Source: Burkholderiales bacterium Ga0077544
GTDB lineage: Bacteria; Pseudomonadota; Gammaproteobacteria; Burkholderiales; Burkholderiaceae_D
Assembly (NCBI GenBank): GCA_001464355.1
Contig: LNEU01000026.1
Location: 310,001 to 374,000 of the forward strand
Reading direction: 5' to 3'
Length of the DNA stretch: 64,000 bases
The stretch's first letter is position 1. Each line of letters opens with the position of its first letter. The notes beneath the pieces were generated by a model that worked only from the letters and a program-made list of their open reading frames with translations, was not told the DNA's origin and made no database searches. Positions 9,697 through 19,567 of this stretch are shown here, in pieces. The translations under genes were made by a program, and so were the position numbers.

Positions 9697-10785
9697 ATGA
9701 CGAACACGCTGACTAACGAAAATTCGCAGTTACGCAATCAGTTGAAACTACTGCTGGAACAGGCACATCGCAATCAGCAAATCATGCAGCGCTATCAGGA
9801 GTTCGACCTGAAGTTCATAGGCTCGAACACCTTCCAGGAATTGATCGATAGCGTCTTCGATACGCTCACCGAAGCATCGGAACTCGATGTCGTCACGCTG
9901 TCACTGATCGATCCCGATGCAGAAATTCGCCGCATCTTGACCGACCTGCGGATTGATATCAGCGATTATCCGAATCTCATTTTCGTCGAACAAAACGTCG
10001 ACGAGATCACGCATCCGGCGCGCAAGCCATCTATCGGCCCATACAGCACGATGCTGCATCGCCGTCTTTTCCCGGATACGGTATTAAAGCCCAGCAGCGT
10101 CGCAGTACTGCCACTGATACGCCGCAACATGCTGATAGGCTGGCTCAGCCTGGGCAGTCTGGATCCGACCCGCTTCACTGCGAACATGGCCAGTGATTTC
10201 TTGCAGCACCGCGCATCCATCGTCGCGATTTGTGTCGAAAACGTCATCAACAATGAACGCCTGCAGCATATAGGTCTGACCGATCCGCTGACCGGCGTCA
10301 ACAATCGCCGTTATGTTGAGCGTCGCCTGCTGGAAGAAGTGGGACGTACGCAGCGACATGGCTACTCATTGTCGAGCCTGTACATCGACCTGGATTTCTT
10401 CAAGAAGGTGAATGATAACTACGGTCACCAGGGGGGCGACGAAGTACTGCGCGAAGTTGCCGCACGCATCAAGGCAGAACTACGTTTGAGCGATGCGCTC
10501 GGCCGTTTCGGCGGTGAGGAATTTGTCGTTTTGTTGATCGACGCGCCGTTGGATGCCGCTGTTGCAGTCGCCGAACGCATACGCGCCAGCATCTGCAACA
10601 CGCCGATTACGCTGACCTCGGGTGAAAATCTGCGCGCAACCGTTTCCATCGGCGTCTCCAATCTGAAGGCCATAGGCCGCAAGGAAGAAATCGCAGCGGC
10701 AGCACAACATTTTTTGGCGAAGGCGGATCAGGCGCTGTATCTGGCCAAGCAAGGTGGCAGAAACAAAGTGGTGAGCGCAGAGTAA
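9697..10785 (+). CDS. Diguanylate cyclase with N-terminal DUF484/GAF-like domain
   Basis: 362 residues. A short coiled coil (about 5-30) leads into a DUF484/GAF-like sensory domain (about 30-185, ending LGSLDPTRFTANMASDFL). A GGDEF domain follows (LTDPLTGVNNRRYVE, then IDLDFFKKVNDNYGH). The active-site motif is GGEEF, so the enzyme should make c-di-GMP. A product-inhibition I-site RxxD (RLSD) sits five residues before it. There is no signal peptide or membrane segment, so it is cytoplasmic. The N-domain resembles the stand-alone DUF484 protein at 62251. Confidence 0.93.
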   Translation: MTNTLTNENSQLRNQLKLLLEQAHRNQQIMQRYQEFDLKFIGSNTFQELIDSVFDTLTEASELDVVTLSLIDPDAEIRRILTDLRIDISDYPNLIFVEQNVDEITHPARKPSIGPYSTMLHRRLFPDTVLKPSSVAVLPLIRRNMLIGWLSLGSLDPTRFTANMASDFLQHRASIVAICVENVINNERLQHIGLTDPLTGVNNRRYVERRLLEEVGRTQRHGYSLSSLYIDLDFFKKVNDNYGHQGGDEVLREVAARIKAELRLSDALGRFGGEEFVVLLIDAPLDAAVAVAERIRASICNTPITLTSGENLRATVSIGVSNLKAIGRKEEIAAAAQHFLAKADQALYLAKQGGRNKVVSAE

Positions 10786-10816
10786 TCTGCGAATAAAATT
10801 CAAATACACGCGCAAT

Positions 10817-10850
10817 AAAAAAGGGACCAATCATTGGTCCCTTTTTTATT
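10817..10850. terminator. Bidirectional terminator
   Basis: AAGGGACCAAT/ATTGGTCCCTT stem flanked by an A tract and a T tract. It is placed between the convergent diguanylate cyclase and ferredoxin genes and can serve both. Confidence 0.92.
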
Positions 10851-10871
10851 GATGAGGGATGTGACTGAAGT

Positions 10872-11267
<396 letters not shown>

Positions 11268-11272
11268 TCAGC

Positions 11273-11770
11273 TTACTTCTGCTCCAACGCTTGTGCAGCA
11301 ATTTTTTCTTTCAGCCATTTATCGACTGAAGGGAACACAAACTTCGATACATCGCCGCCGAGTGCGGCGATCTCACGAACAATCGTACCAGAGATGAATT
11401 GATACTGATCAGAAGGAGTCAGGAACAGCGTTTCGACGTCAGGCAGCAAATATCGATTCATGCCCGCCATCTGGAATTCGTATTCGAAATCGGATACAGC
11501 GCGCAAACCGCGCACGATCACACGCGCATCGTGCCTACGCACAAAATCTTTTAACAAGCCGGAAAAACTTTCGACATGCACATTCGGATAATGACCCAGC
11601 ACTTCATTGGAAATGGTCAAACGTTCTTCCAGCGAAAAGAATGGCTTTTTATTCTTGCTGTCGGCAACGCCGACAATCAACTTGTCGAACAAACCTGATG
11701 CCCGACGTACCAAGTCTTCGTGCCCACGTGTCAGTGGATCGAATGTACCTGGATAAATGGCTGTGACCAT
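11273..11770 (-). CDS. coaD: Phosphopantetheine adenylyltransferase
   Basis: Penultimate step of coenzyme A synthesis: 4'-phosphopantetheine plus ATP gives dephospho-CoA. 165 residues, normal for bacterial CoaD. The nucleotidyltransferase motif [14 protein letters not shown] (about 8-21) contains the (T/H)xGH-type site, and the second motif is [11 protein letters not shown]. It lies between rsmD and the ferredoxin gene on the same strand, a common beta/gamma arrangement. Confidence 0.97.
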   Translation of the reverse strand: MVTAIYPGTFDPLTRGHEDLVRRASGLFDKLIVGVADSKNKKPFFSLEERLTISNEVLGHYPNVHVESFSGLLKDFVRRHDARVIVRGLRAVSDFEYEFQMAGMNRYLLPDVETLFLTPSDQYQFISGTIVREIAALGGDVSKFVFPSVDKWLKEKIAAQALEQK

Positions 11771-11917
11771 GATGGCTCCCGTATGGTGGCTAAGTGTCAG
11801 CTGGCGGAAAAAGCACGCGGCGCATGCGCCGGTTGAAGGGCCAATATGAGCGTTTTGCTTCTGGTTCCGGCATAGCGCAGGACGACACTATGGGCACCGC
11901 AAATAACTGAAAGCGCA

Positions 11918-12583
11918 TTATGCCTGAAGTTCAGGCAGTTTTTTCGCTTGCAATAGATGGTAAAAAACCAAGCCAGCGCTATCGGCACGCACGACTTCCC
12001 AGCCTTGCAGCCAATCAGGTTGCGTCTGGACGTCCAGAGCAACTTCAGATTCAACATAAATCAAGCCATCGTTCGCCAACAAAGGCGCACATGCGGGCAA
12101 TATTTTGGCGAGCCAATCCTGCAGATACGGTGGATCCAGAAAAATCAGATTGAACTGGCCATTGCCACCGCGAGCTTGCAAGCCCTGAACTGCGGACAAA
12201 GCATCACCACGCACGATACTGACTTGCTCTGCGCGCAGTTTTTCCTTGGTGGCTTCAAGTTGTCGCACTGCCGGTGTATGCATTTCCACCATTACAACTT
12301 GTTCGGCACCACGACTCGCCGCCTCAAAACCCAGTACGCCGGTACCAGCGAACAGATCCAGGCATTTGAGCGTGCTCCAGTGTCCGTCTATCAGATGATT
12401 GATCCAGTTGAATACTGTTTCGCGCACGCGATCAGGCGTAGGCCGCAACCCTTCTGCATCAATCACGACGAGCGGCGTACGCTTCCATTGCCCGCCGATG
12501 ATGCGCACCTGATGCGTCATGACGGGACGCGGTGGGCGTTTGGCAGCAGGCTTGGGAGGTTTATTGCGTATTTTTTTGGACAT
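11918..12583 (-). CDS. rsmD: 16S rRNA (guanine966-N2)-methyltransferase
   Basis: SAM-dependent methylation of G966 in the small-subunit rRNA. 221 residues. A basic N-terminal extension (KKIRNKPPKPAAKRPPRP) precedes VRIIGGQWKRTPL. The SAM motif is LDLFAGTGVLGFEA and the catalytic motif DPPY is in NLIFLDPPYLQDW. The start at 12583 is favoured over the in-frame codon at 12640 because SKKIRNK is the more usual N-terminus; another ATG lies at the MTHQVRI position. It is followed by coaD after about 150 bases. Confidence 0.94.
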   Translation of the reverse strand: MSKKIRNKPPKPAAKRPPRPVMTHQVRIIGGQWKRTPLVVIDAEGLRPTPDRVRETVFNWINHLIDGHWSTLKCLDLFAGTGVLGFEAASRGAEQVVMVEMHTPAVRQLEATKEKLRAEQVSIVRGDALSAVQGLQARGGNGQFNLIFLDPPYLQDWLAKILPACAPLLANDGLIYVESEVALDVQTQPDWLQGWEVVRADSAGLVFYHLLQAKKLPELQA

Positions 12584-12720
12584 GAATGAAGATGCAATGG
12601 GAGATATGATTAAAGCGATATGCTGAAAACCGCGCAGCATGGATTGTAATGACTACGCACCATGCAAGCCAGCGCTACGCGGTCTATTTATCCCATGGCC
12701 TATTCAATCTATTCATCACT

Positions 12721-14037
12721 TTATTTGTCGGCACCAACCACCACTATCGATAATTTATCCATTTGCAGCTTGCGATTGAATGCATTTTTTACCTGTGTTG
12801 TCGTTACCGCGGCAACCTTTGCATTCCAGGTATCCAGATAATCCAGCGGCAATTGGTAAAAACCGATGGCGGCAATATTCTGCAAGATTTTGCTATTGCT
12901 ATCGATACGCAGGGAAAAACCACCGATCAGATTATCCTTGGCCGCTTTCAATTCCGCTGCAGTCGGGCCGTCGCGCAAGAATTCGGTCACGGTATCGCGC
13001 GTCACTTTCAAGGCTTCATTGGCCTGCTCTTTTTTGGTTTGCAAGCCAATCTGGAAAGGTCCGGGTTGCTCCATCGGATTGAAGTAACTGCTCACGCCGT
13101 AAGTCAGCCCGCGCTTTTCACGCACCTGCTGCATCAAGCGTGAAGCAAAACCGCCGCCGCCCAATACATAATTGCCGACCGTCAGCGCGAAGTGATCAGG
13201 ATCATGACGCGCCATCGTCGGCATGCCGATCAATATGTGCGCTTGGGTCGCTTGATGCGGGATACGCTCTTCCGCACCTTTGGCCACCGGCACCGCAGGT
13301 AATTCTGGCAACGCCGCACCTTGCGGCAAACGTCGCGTTAATTCCTGCGCAATTTTGTCTGCCTGCTCGCGAGTGACGTCACCTATCAGCGCAACCACGG
13401 CGCGATTGGCTACGTAATGCGCGGCATGGAATGCCAGCAGATCGTCACGCGTTATCGCCGTTACCGATGCCACAGTCAACTGCTGGCCGTAAGGATGATC
13501 GCCATATAACAAGTGCGAAAATGCTTTATCGGCGATCGCTTCCGGCTGCGTCAAGCTTTCCTTGATCGAAGCAATCGTGCGTGCCTTGTCGCGGACCAAA
13601 AAATCTTGGGGAAAACTTGGCTGAGCAAGCAAACGCCCCAGCAAAGGGATGGCGACATCGCGTTCTGTCACCAGCGTACGCAAGGTCACACCCGAACGAT
13701 CCTCGTCGACTCTTGCGCCTCGTACGGCAGCAGTATCTGCAAACCCATCGGAAATCTCCGCCTCGCTCAATGCCGGCTCATTCACACTCGGGCTTTGCAC
13801 TGCGCGTAAACCACGTGCCAGCATGGCGTTTGTCAATGCAGCGACGCCGGATTTTCCGGTGGGATCTCGGCGCGAACCCGCATCGAAATCAACGCTGAGA
13901 TCAAGAATCGGAATCGTGTGATTTTCGACGAACAATACGCGCGCGCCATTCGGCAAACTCCACGACTGTATTTGTAATGCAGCGTGAGCAATACTGCATG
14001 CGGCACACAAGGCGAGGCCGGCGATCATTTTGAACAT
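12721..14037 (-). CDS. M16-family peptidase, non-catalytic partner
   Basis: 438 residues with a signal peptide (about 1-19, ending SIAHA) and two M16 domains. Where the catalytic zinc motif HxxEH should be, the sequence reads VAALTNAML, so zinc ligands are missing. The substrate-orienting R/Y pair of inactive partners is retained in SRLMQQVREKRGLTYG. This is the pattern of the regulatory subunit of a two-gene M16 peptidase, like the mitochondrial processing peptidase pair. It lies 58 bases downstream of the catalytic partner, almost certainly in one operon. Confidence 0.92.
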   Translation of the reverse strand: MFKMIAGLALCAACSIAHAALQIQSWSLPNGARVLFVENHTIPILDLSVDFDAGSRRDPTGKSGVAALTNAMLARGLRAVQSPSVNEPALSEAEISDGFADTAAVRGARVDEDRSGVTLRTLVTERDVAIPLLGRLLAQPSFPQDFLVRDKARTIASIKESLTQPEAIADKAFSHLLYGDHPYGQQLTVASVTAITRDDLLAFHAAHYVANRAVVALIGDVTREQADKIAQELTRRLPQGAALPELPAVPVAKGAEERIPHQATQAHILIGMPTMARHDPDHFALTVGNYVLGGGGFASRLMQQVREKRGLTYGVSSYFNPMEQPGPFQIGLQTKKEQANEALKVTRDTVTEFLRDGPTAAELKAAKDNLIGGFSLRIDSNSKILQNIAAIGFYQLPLDYLDTWNAKVAAVTTTQVKNAFNRKLQMDKLSIVVVGADK

Positions 14038-14095
14038 GGTGACTCCAGAGATACTTTATTGGTTTTGAAAATAGTGCAGAACACGCTCCGCACTA

Positions 14096-15469
14096 TCAAT
14101 GCAGCCGGCCATCTGCTGGCGGTGCAGCTTTCTTGTCGGTCATAGGCAAAGGCACCAGCGTCGCTACCGTCAATGCATCATCGCCAAAATACTTTTGCGC
14201 CACTGCCTGCACTTGCTGCGGCGTCACCGCACGCAAGCGCTCGATGATCAGATCGATGTCCTTGTACGACAGGCCAGACATTTCCATCGCGCCGATTTCC
14301 ATCGCTTGCCCAAATACCGAATCGCGTTTGTAGACCTGACCCGCGATCAATTGCGTTTTCACGCGCTTCAACTCGACTTCTGATACGCCATCGGTCGCGA
14401 TACGCGTCACTTCCGCCCGCAATTGCTTTTCCAGTTGTTCAGTTGTATTACCTGCCGCTGGCGAACCATCCAGCAAAAACATCACGGGCCCACGCGCAAC
14501 ACCAGAATAGGATGCACCGACTTCATTAGCAACGCGCTCGGTACGCACCAGCTTGGCGGTGAGGCGCGCATTGTCATAACCATCGAGTACAGCAGCCAAC
14601 ACATCAAGCGCAAATGCATCATTGTCTTTTTTGACATCCTGCAATGCGGGCACCTTGAATGCCAATACGACATAAGGATTTTCTGCCGGCGCCTGCACCG
14701 TCACACGCTTGATGCCGAGTTGTGGCGGTTCGTTTTGCGGCCGGGTGCGCGTCAACGTTCTGCTCGCATAGTTGCCAAAGTATTTTTCTGCGAGCGCAAA
14801 AACCTGCTTCGCATCAACGTCACCGGATACCACCATCGTTGCATTGTTCGGCACATACCAGGCGTCATGCCATGCCTTTACATCAGCGACGGTCATGTTC
14901 TGCAAATCATCCATCCAGCCTATGATCGGATTGCGATAGGGATGTGCAGCATAAGCGGTCGCTGTCAGGGCTTCGTACACCATCGCAATCGGCTGATCGT
15001 CGGTACGCAAACGGCGCTCCTCCATCACTACGCGGATTTCCTTGGAGAATTCATTCTTGTCGAATTGCAGGTTCACCATGCGGTCTGCCTCCAGCGCCAT
15101 CACCGCTTCCAGCTTGGATTTCTCGATTTGCTGAAAATAAGCAGTGTAATCCTTGCTGGTAAATGCATTTTCACGCCCGCCCAGTTGGGCGACGCGCTTG
15201 CTGAACTCCCCGACTTTCAACTTCTTGGTGCCTTTGAACATCATGTGTTCCAGCGCATGCGCCACACCCGTAGTGCCATTGCGCTCATCCACCGCGCCGA
15301 CGCGATACCAGATCATGTGCGCCACCGTCGGTGCACGATGATCTTCGTTGACGATGATCTTCATCCCGTTTTTCAACGTGAATTCTTCAGTTTGTGCGGC
15401 ATGGGCAAATGACGACGCCAAAATAATCGATCCCGCCAACAGCATTGTTCTGATTGTTCTAATACGCAA
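14096..15469 (-). CDS. M16-family zinc peptidase, catalytic partner
   Basis: Secreted or periplasmic metallopeptidase of about 457 residues. The inverted zinc motif HALEH gives H71, E74 and H75, and the distal glutamate lies in VMEERRLRTDD. A TTG at 15469 is chosen as the start: GAAGG lies eight bases upstream, and it adds the basic n-region RIRTIR before the hydrophobic core LLAGSIILASSFAHA. The ATG at 15445 lacks both a ribosome binding site and basic residues. A much longer open frame to 15961 is antisense to ftsY. Substrates are unknown. Confidence 0.9.
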   Translation of the reverse strand: MRIRTIRTMLLAGSIILASSFAHAAQTEEFTLKNGMKIIVNEDHRAPTVAHMIWYRVGAVDERNGTTGVAHALEHMMFKGTKKLKVGEFSKRVAQLGGRENAFTSKDYTAYFQQIEKSKLEAVMALEADRMVNLQFDKNEFSKEIRVVMEERRLRTDDQPIAMVYEALTATAYAAHPYRNPIIGWMDDLQNMTVADVKAWHDAWYVPNNATMVVSGDVDAKQVFALAEKYFGNYASRTLTRTRPQNEPPQLGIKRVTVQAPAENPYVVLAFKVPALQDVKKDNDAFALDVLAAVLDGYDNARLTAKLVRTERVANEVGASYSGVARGPVMFLLDGSPAAGNTTEQLEKQLRAEVTRIATDGVSEVELKRVKTQLIAGQVYKRDSVFGQAMEIGAMEMSGLSYKDIDLIIERLRAVTPQQVQAVAQKYFGDDALTVATLVPLPMTDKKAAPPADGRLH

Positions 15470-15566
15470 TTTGATAGCCTTCGCTCTGATAGAATACGTC
15501 GATTGTATCCGCTTGCCTGCAATACAACCGCAAGCGCCTGTGACCGCTGTTCTGACCCCATTCCCG

Positions 15567-16610
15567 ATGTTTAGTTTCTTCAAGAAAAAACCGCAAGAAC
15601 CTGCCCCACTGGCGAACACGCCTGTAACGCTGGCGCCACCTCCCGAACCAGTTGCACCTGCCGCAGTCGTAACGCCAACTGAAATCGTTACAGCCGTTAC
15701 GCCGGTAGAGCAAAAACAATCATGGGTAGCACGACTGAAGGTCGGGCTTTCCAAAACATCATCCAATTTGACGACATTATTTGTCGGCGCAAAGATAGGC
15801 GATGAATTGTATGAAGAGCTGGAATCCGCATTATTGATGTCGGATGCGGGCGTTGATGCCACGCAATTCCTGCTCGATGAACTCAAGCGCAAGGTCAAAA
15901 ACGAAAAACTCACAGAAGCCGCGCAAGTCAAATCCGCATTGCGCAGCTTGTTGCTTGACATGCTGACGCCACTGCAAAAACCGCTGGTACTGGGGCAACA
16001 TCAACCACTAGTCATGATGATCACTGGCGTCAATGGCGCAGGCAAAACCACCACTATCGGCAAGCTCGCCAAACATTTGCAGGCGCACGGCCAATCCGTT
16101 TTGCTGGCCGCCGGCGATACCTTCCGTGCCGCCGCACGCGAGCAATTGACGGTATGGGGACAGCGCAATAACGTCACCGTAATCGCGCAAGAATCTGGCG
16201 ACCCTGCCGCCGTTGCTTTCGATGCGGTGCACTCGGCGCAAGCACGCGGCACCAATGTCGTAATGGTCGATACCGCAGGACGGCTGCCTACGCAATTGCA
16301 TTTGATGGAAGAATTAAAGAAAATAAAACGCGTCACAGCAAAGGGCATGGCGTCTGCACCGCATGAGATTTTGCTGGTCATAGACGGCAACACCGGTCAA
16401 AACGCGCTGACGCAGGTCAAAGCATTTGATGACGCATTGGGTCTGACAGGTTTGGTCGTCACCAAGCTGGACGGCACGGCCAAAGGTGGCGTGCTGGCAG
16501 CAATTGCGCGGGCACGGCCGATCCCGGTTTACTTTATTGGCGTCGGCGAACAAATCGAAGATCTGCAGCCTTTCAATGCGCAGGAATTTGTAGAAGCACT
16601 CTTGGGATAA
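15567..16610 (+). CDS. ftsY: Signal recognition particle receptor FtsY
   Basis: SRP receptor GTPase that docks ribosome-Ffh complexes at the membrane. 347 residues. A short acidic/proline-rich A region (about 1-50, starting FSFFKKKP) is followed by the N domain and then the G domain, with G1 GVNGAGKTTTIGKLA, G3 VDTAGRLPTQ, and TKLDGTAKGG. The ATG at 15567 is the family start. Divergent from the M16 pair and first gene of ftsY-ftsE-ftsX. Confidence 0.96.
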   Translation: MFSFFKKKPQEPAPLANTPVTLAPPPEPVAPAAVVTPTEIVTAVTPVEQKQSWVARLKVGLSKTSSNLTTLFVGAKIGDELYEELESALLMSDAGVDATQFLLDELKRKVKNEKLTEAAQVKSALRSLLLDMLTPLQKPLVLGQHQPLVMMITGVNGAGKTTTIGKLAKHLQAHGQSVLLAAGDTFRAAAREQLTVWGQRNNVTVIAQESGDPAAVAFDAVHSAQARGTNVVMVDTAGRLPTQLHLMEELKKIKRVTAKGMASAPHEILLVIDGNTGQNALTQVKAFDDALGLTGLVVTKLDGTAKGGVLAAIARARPIPVYFIGVGEQIEDLQPFNAQEFVEALLG

Positions 16611-16620
16611 CCCGACATCG

Positions 16621-17304
16621 ATGATTGAATTTCGCCAGGTTTCAAAAAAATATACGCAAAACGTTACTGCGCTGTCCGACATCACTTTGTCGGTCAACAA
16701 GGGCGAGCTGGTGTTTCTGGCGGGCCCTTCGGGTGCCGGCAAATCCACGCTCTTGAAAATGATTGCTGCAGTGGAAAGACCGACTGAAGGCACGGTCATC
16801 GTCAGCGGCCACGATATTGGTCGCATCAAAAATTCCGGCCTGCCTTATCTGCGACGCAATCTCGGTTTGATTTTTCAGCAGCAGCGTCTGTTATCGGATC
16901 GCAATGTGCTGGCAAATGTGATGCTGCCGCTCATCGTCTGCGGTGCTTCACGCGCCGATGCCGAACGACGTGCGCGTGCTGCGCTCGACAAGGTGGGACT
17001 GCTAGACAAGGCCAGCTCCGCGCCGCAAACATTGTCTGGTGGCGAGCAGCAACGCGTGTCAATTGCGCGTGCCATCGTCAATCGTCCGCAAATTATTCTG
17101 GCAGACGAACCGACCGCGAACCTGGATAGAGAAAGTGCAAACAAAGTGCTCGATGCATTGAAAGCGTTCCACGCAGTCGGTGTGACTTGCCTGATTTCCA
17201 CCCATGACGAACAATTTCTCGATACCGCAACCCGTGTGATTTATCTGGATCACGGCAAGATCATCGAAAGCTGGCGCAGAACGACTCCGCAGGTGATGGC
17301 ATGA
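16621..17304 (+). CDS. ftsE: Cell-division ATP-binding protein FtsE
   Basis: ATPase of the FtsEX complex, which activates septal peptidoglycan hydrolases through periplasmic partners. 227 residues. Walker A is AGPSGAGKSTLL, the signature LSGGEQQRVSIARAI, and Walker B IILADEPTANLD. It starts ten bases after ftsY and overlaps ftsX by four bases (ATGA). Confidence 0.97.
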   Translation: MIEFRQVSKKYTQNVTALSDITLSVNKGELVFLAGPSGAGKSTLLKMIAAVERPTEGTVIVSGHDIGRIKNSGLPYLRRNLGLIFQQQRLLSDRNVLANVMLPLIVCGASRADAERRARAALDKVGLLDKASSAPQTLSGGEQQRVSIARAIVNRPQIILADEPTANLDRESANKVLDALKAFHAVGVTCLISTHDEQFLDTATRVIYLDHGKIIESWRRTTPQVMA

Positions 17305-18227
17305 ATAGCTGGTTCAGACAACATCGCTTCGCGCTAAGCGATGCGTTTCGCCATTTATTTAAAACGCCGGGTAATTTTTTACTGAACGTATTGGTTGTGT
17401 CGATTGCGCTGGCATTGCCGTTTGTCGGTCTGACATTGATTGAAAACGTCAGGCCTGTTTCAGAACAGTTGGCGGTGGAACCGGAAATCAGCATCTTCAT
17501 GCAGATGGATGCGTCGCGTGAACGTGCTACTGCGCTCGCGCCGGAAATCAAACGCATTGCGCAAGAAGCCAAGCACCCGGTCAAGGTGGAATTCATCCCG
17601 CGCGAAAAGGCACTCAGTACACTCAAGGATAAAACCGGACTGGAAGATGCGATCAGCACGCTGGGCGCAAATCCCCTGCCGGATGCCTACGTCGTCAAAA
17701 TGACGGGCTTCCAGAACGATGACGACACCCAAAAAATCAAGCGAATCACTGAAAAGCTGCAGTCATTGAACGGTGTTGAGTACGTGCAGATTGATTCGGC
17801 CTGGGTCGAACGGCTGGCGGCTCTGTTGCAAGTGATGCGCCTGGTCTTGCTATTTCTGGCGGCGACCTTGGGCGTGGTGGTAGTTGCGGTCGTGTTCAAC
17901 ACGATACGTCTGCAAGTCATGACGCAACGCGAAGAAATCGAAGTCTCGCGTCTGGTCGGCGCTACCGACTCCTTCATTTGCCGACCTTTTTACTACACTG
18001 GCGCATTGCTGGGATTGATCGCGGGCGCCGTCGCGCTGATCGCAGTTGCGATTACTCTAAACCCGCTGAACGCGGCTATCGCCGATTTCGCCCGTTTATA
18101 TGCATCGGAATTCAGGCTAGTGCCTTTGGATGCAATGGCAACCTTGATCATGCTGGCGGCCAGCTCTTTCCTCGGCTTGCTGGGTGCATTGCTATCGGTG
18201 CAAAGACATCTGGCGCGACTAACCTAA
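17301..18227 (+). CDS. ftsX: Cell-division membrane protein FtsX
   Basis: Membrane partner of FtsE. 308 residues: TM1 near 28-50, a periplasmic domain of about 120 residues (about 60-170), then three further membrane segments in the C-terminal half (LRLVLLFLAATLGVVVVAVV, ALLGLIAGAVALIAVAI and the C-terminal LAASSFLGLLGALL). Four-base overlap with ftsE indicates translational coupling. Confidence 0.95.
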   Translation: MNSWFRQHRFALSDAFRHLFKTPGNFLLNVLVVSIALALPFVGLTLIENVRPVSEQLAVEPEISIFMQMDASRERATALAPEIKRIAQEAKHPVKVEFIPREKALSTLKDKTGLEDAISTLGANPLPDAYVVKMTGFQNDDDTQKIKRITEKLQSLNGVEYVQIDSAWVERLAALLQVMRLVLLFLAATLGVVVVAVVFNTIRLQVMTQREEIEVSRLVGATDSFICRPFYYTGALLGLIAGAVALIAVAITLNPLNAAIADFARLYASEFRLVPLDAMATLIMLAASSFLGLLGALLSVQRHLARLT

Positions 18228-18587
18228 GGCCATCGGATAGTATTGAAAATACGCGGACAATACTGTTATTTACCTAATTAGCTGGCAAGTATACATAGAC
18301 GTCCTGACTGCCTATGCGTTGTTTAATATACAAGTCATTTTGCTGCCGGCAAACAGACGTTACTCGCTAAAAAATCATCCCTTGCACGCAACTTCATCGC
18401 TGAATTTTGCTCTAATCCCCGTAAGCCAGAATTTATTGTAATAAAAAATGCAATAGTGTTTTAGCTATGGGCTTAGTATAAAACGCTCATTAGCAGTCAT
18501 TCTTATAGAGTGCTAATATAGCCGTTCTAACCGATTTACCTGCAAGCAAGACGAGTCGATTTTGAATAAAGTAAGCAAGGAGAAAGC
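18228..18587. promoter_or_regulatory. rpoH upstream region
   Basis: A 360-base gap between ftsX and rpoH, AT-rich between about 18430 and 18520. It should hold the rpoH promoter or promoters. I cannot name a promoter with confidence. The ribosome binding site AAGGAG (18578-18583) lies before the ATG. No ORF or stable terminator was seen. Confidence 0.4.
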
Positions 18588-19484
18588 ATGAAAGCAGCAC
18601 CTGCATCCACCGCAATGATTCCAGCAAGCAACATCATGGCACTGGGATTTTCTGGCGCGCTGGGCAATATTGACGCTTACATCTCGGCGGTCAATCGCCT
18701 GCCTATGCTGACGCATGAAGAAGAAATGTCGCTGGCACGTCGCCTGCGCGACGATAACGATCTAGGCGCTGCGCAAAAGTTGGTGCTTTCGCATCTGCGC
18801 TTGGTCGTATCGATTGCGCGCGGCTACCTCGGTTATGGCTTGCCACATGCGGATTTGATTCAAGAAGGCAATATCGGCTTGATGAAAGCCGTGAAACGTT
18901 TTGATCCCGATCAAGGCGTGCGTCTTGTGTCGTATTCGATGCATTGGATCAAGGCAGAAATGCATGAGTACATCCTGAAGAACTGGCGTTTGGTAAAAGT
19001 TGCGACGACGAAGGCACAACGCAAGCTGTTCTTCAATCTCCGCAGCCATAAAACGGGGCTTGATTCGATGACACCAGATCAGGTTGATGCATTGGCAAAA
19101 ACGCTGAACGTCAAACGCGAAGAAGTCATTGAGATGGAAATGCGTTTGTCCGGCCGCGATATTGCCCTGGAAGCGCCAACCGATGATGAAGACGACAAGT
19201 TTGCACCTATCGCTTATTTGTCTTCGGATATGCAGGAGCCAACCAAGGTCTTGGAATCGCAGCACTACGACAAACTGCAAACAGAGGGTTTGTCGACGGC
19301 GTTGGGCAAACTGGATCCGCGTTCGCGTCGCATCGTGGAAGCACGCTGGTTAGCCAATGACGATGGTTCAGGCGCAACCCTGCATGAACTGGCTGATGAG
19401 TTCGGTGTATCTGCAGAACGCATACGTCAGATTGAAGCAGTTGCATTGAAAAAAATGAAAGGTTCGCTGGCTGCTTACGCGTAA
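18588..19484 (+). CDS. rpoH: RNA polymerase sigma-32 factor (heat shock)
   Basis: Directs RNA polymerase to heat-shock promoters. 298 residues. Region 2 is HLRLVVSIARGYLGYGLPHADLIQEG. The RpoH box QRKLFFNLR, diagnostic for sigma-32 against other group 3 sigmas, is present. Region 4 is near LHELADEFGVSAERIRQIE. It follows ftsYEX as in many Proteobacteria. A bidirectional terminator separates it from sco. Confidence 0.97.
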   Translation: MKAAPASTAMIPASNIMALGFSGALGNIDAYISAVNRLPMLTHEEEMSLARRLRDDNDLGAAQKLVLSHLRLVVSIARGYLGYGLPHADLIQEGNIGLMKAVKRFDPDQGVRLVSYSMHWIKAEMHEYILKNWRLVKVATTKAQRKLFFNLRSHKTGLDSMTPDQVDALAKTLNVKREEVIEMEMRLSGRDIALEAPTDDEDDKFAPIAYLSSDMQEPTKVLESQHYDKLQTEGLSTALGKLDPRSRRIVEARWLANDDGSGATLHELADEFGVSAERIRQIEAVALKKMKGSLAAYA

Positions 19485-19516
19485 TAAAATATGTAGTTAA
19501 GCAAGCTGCAGTGAAC

Positions 19517-19548
19517 AAAAAAGGCGCTCAATTGAGCGCCTTTTTTTA
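19517..19548. terminator. Bidirectional terminator, rpoH/sco
   Basis: AAGGCGCTCAATTGAGCGCCTT palindrome with flanking A and T tracts, between the convergent rpoH and sco genes. Confidence 0.93.
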
Positions 19549-19567
19549 TGACGGCCTACTGATTCGA

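Noticed and set aside
11797-12057. Leftward 86-codon frame between coaD and rsmD
   Set aside because: Mostly overlaps the rsmD 3' end in another frame; no ribosome binding site and no recognisable domain.
14423-15412. Long rightward open frame of about 330 codons
   Set aside because: Antisense to the catalytic M16 gene; His/Arg/Cys-rich translation without domains, a codon-bias shadow.
15470-15961. Long N-terminal extension of the catalytic M16 frame (open back to 15961)
   Set aside because: It is antisense to the ftsY coding region, has Ser/Thr-rich low-complexity composition and would bury the signal peptide.
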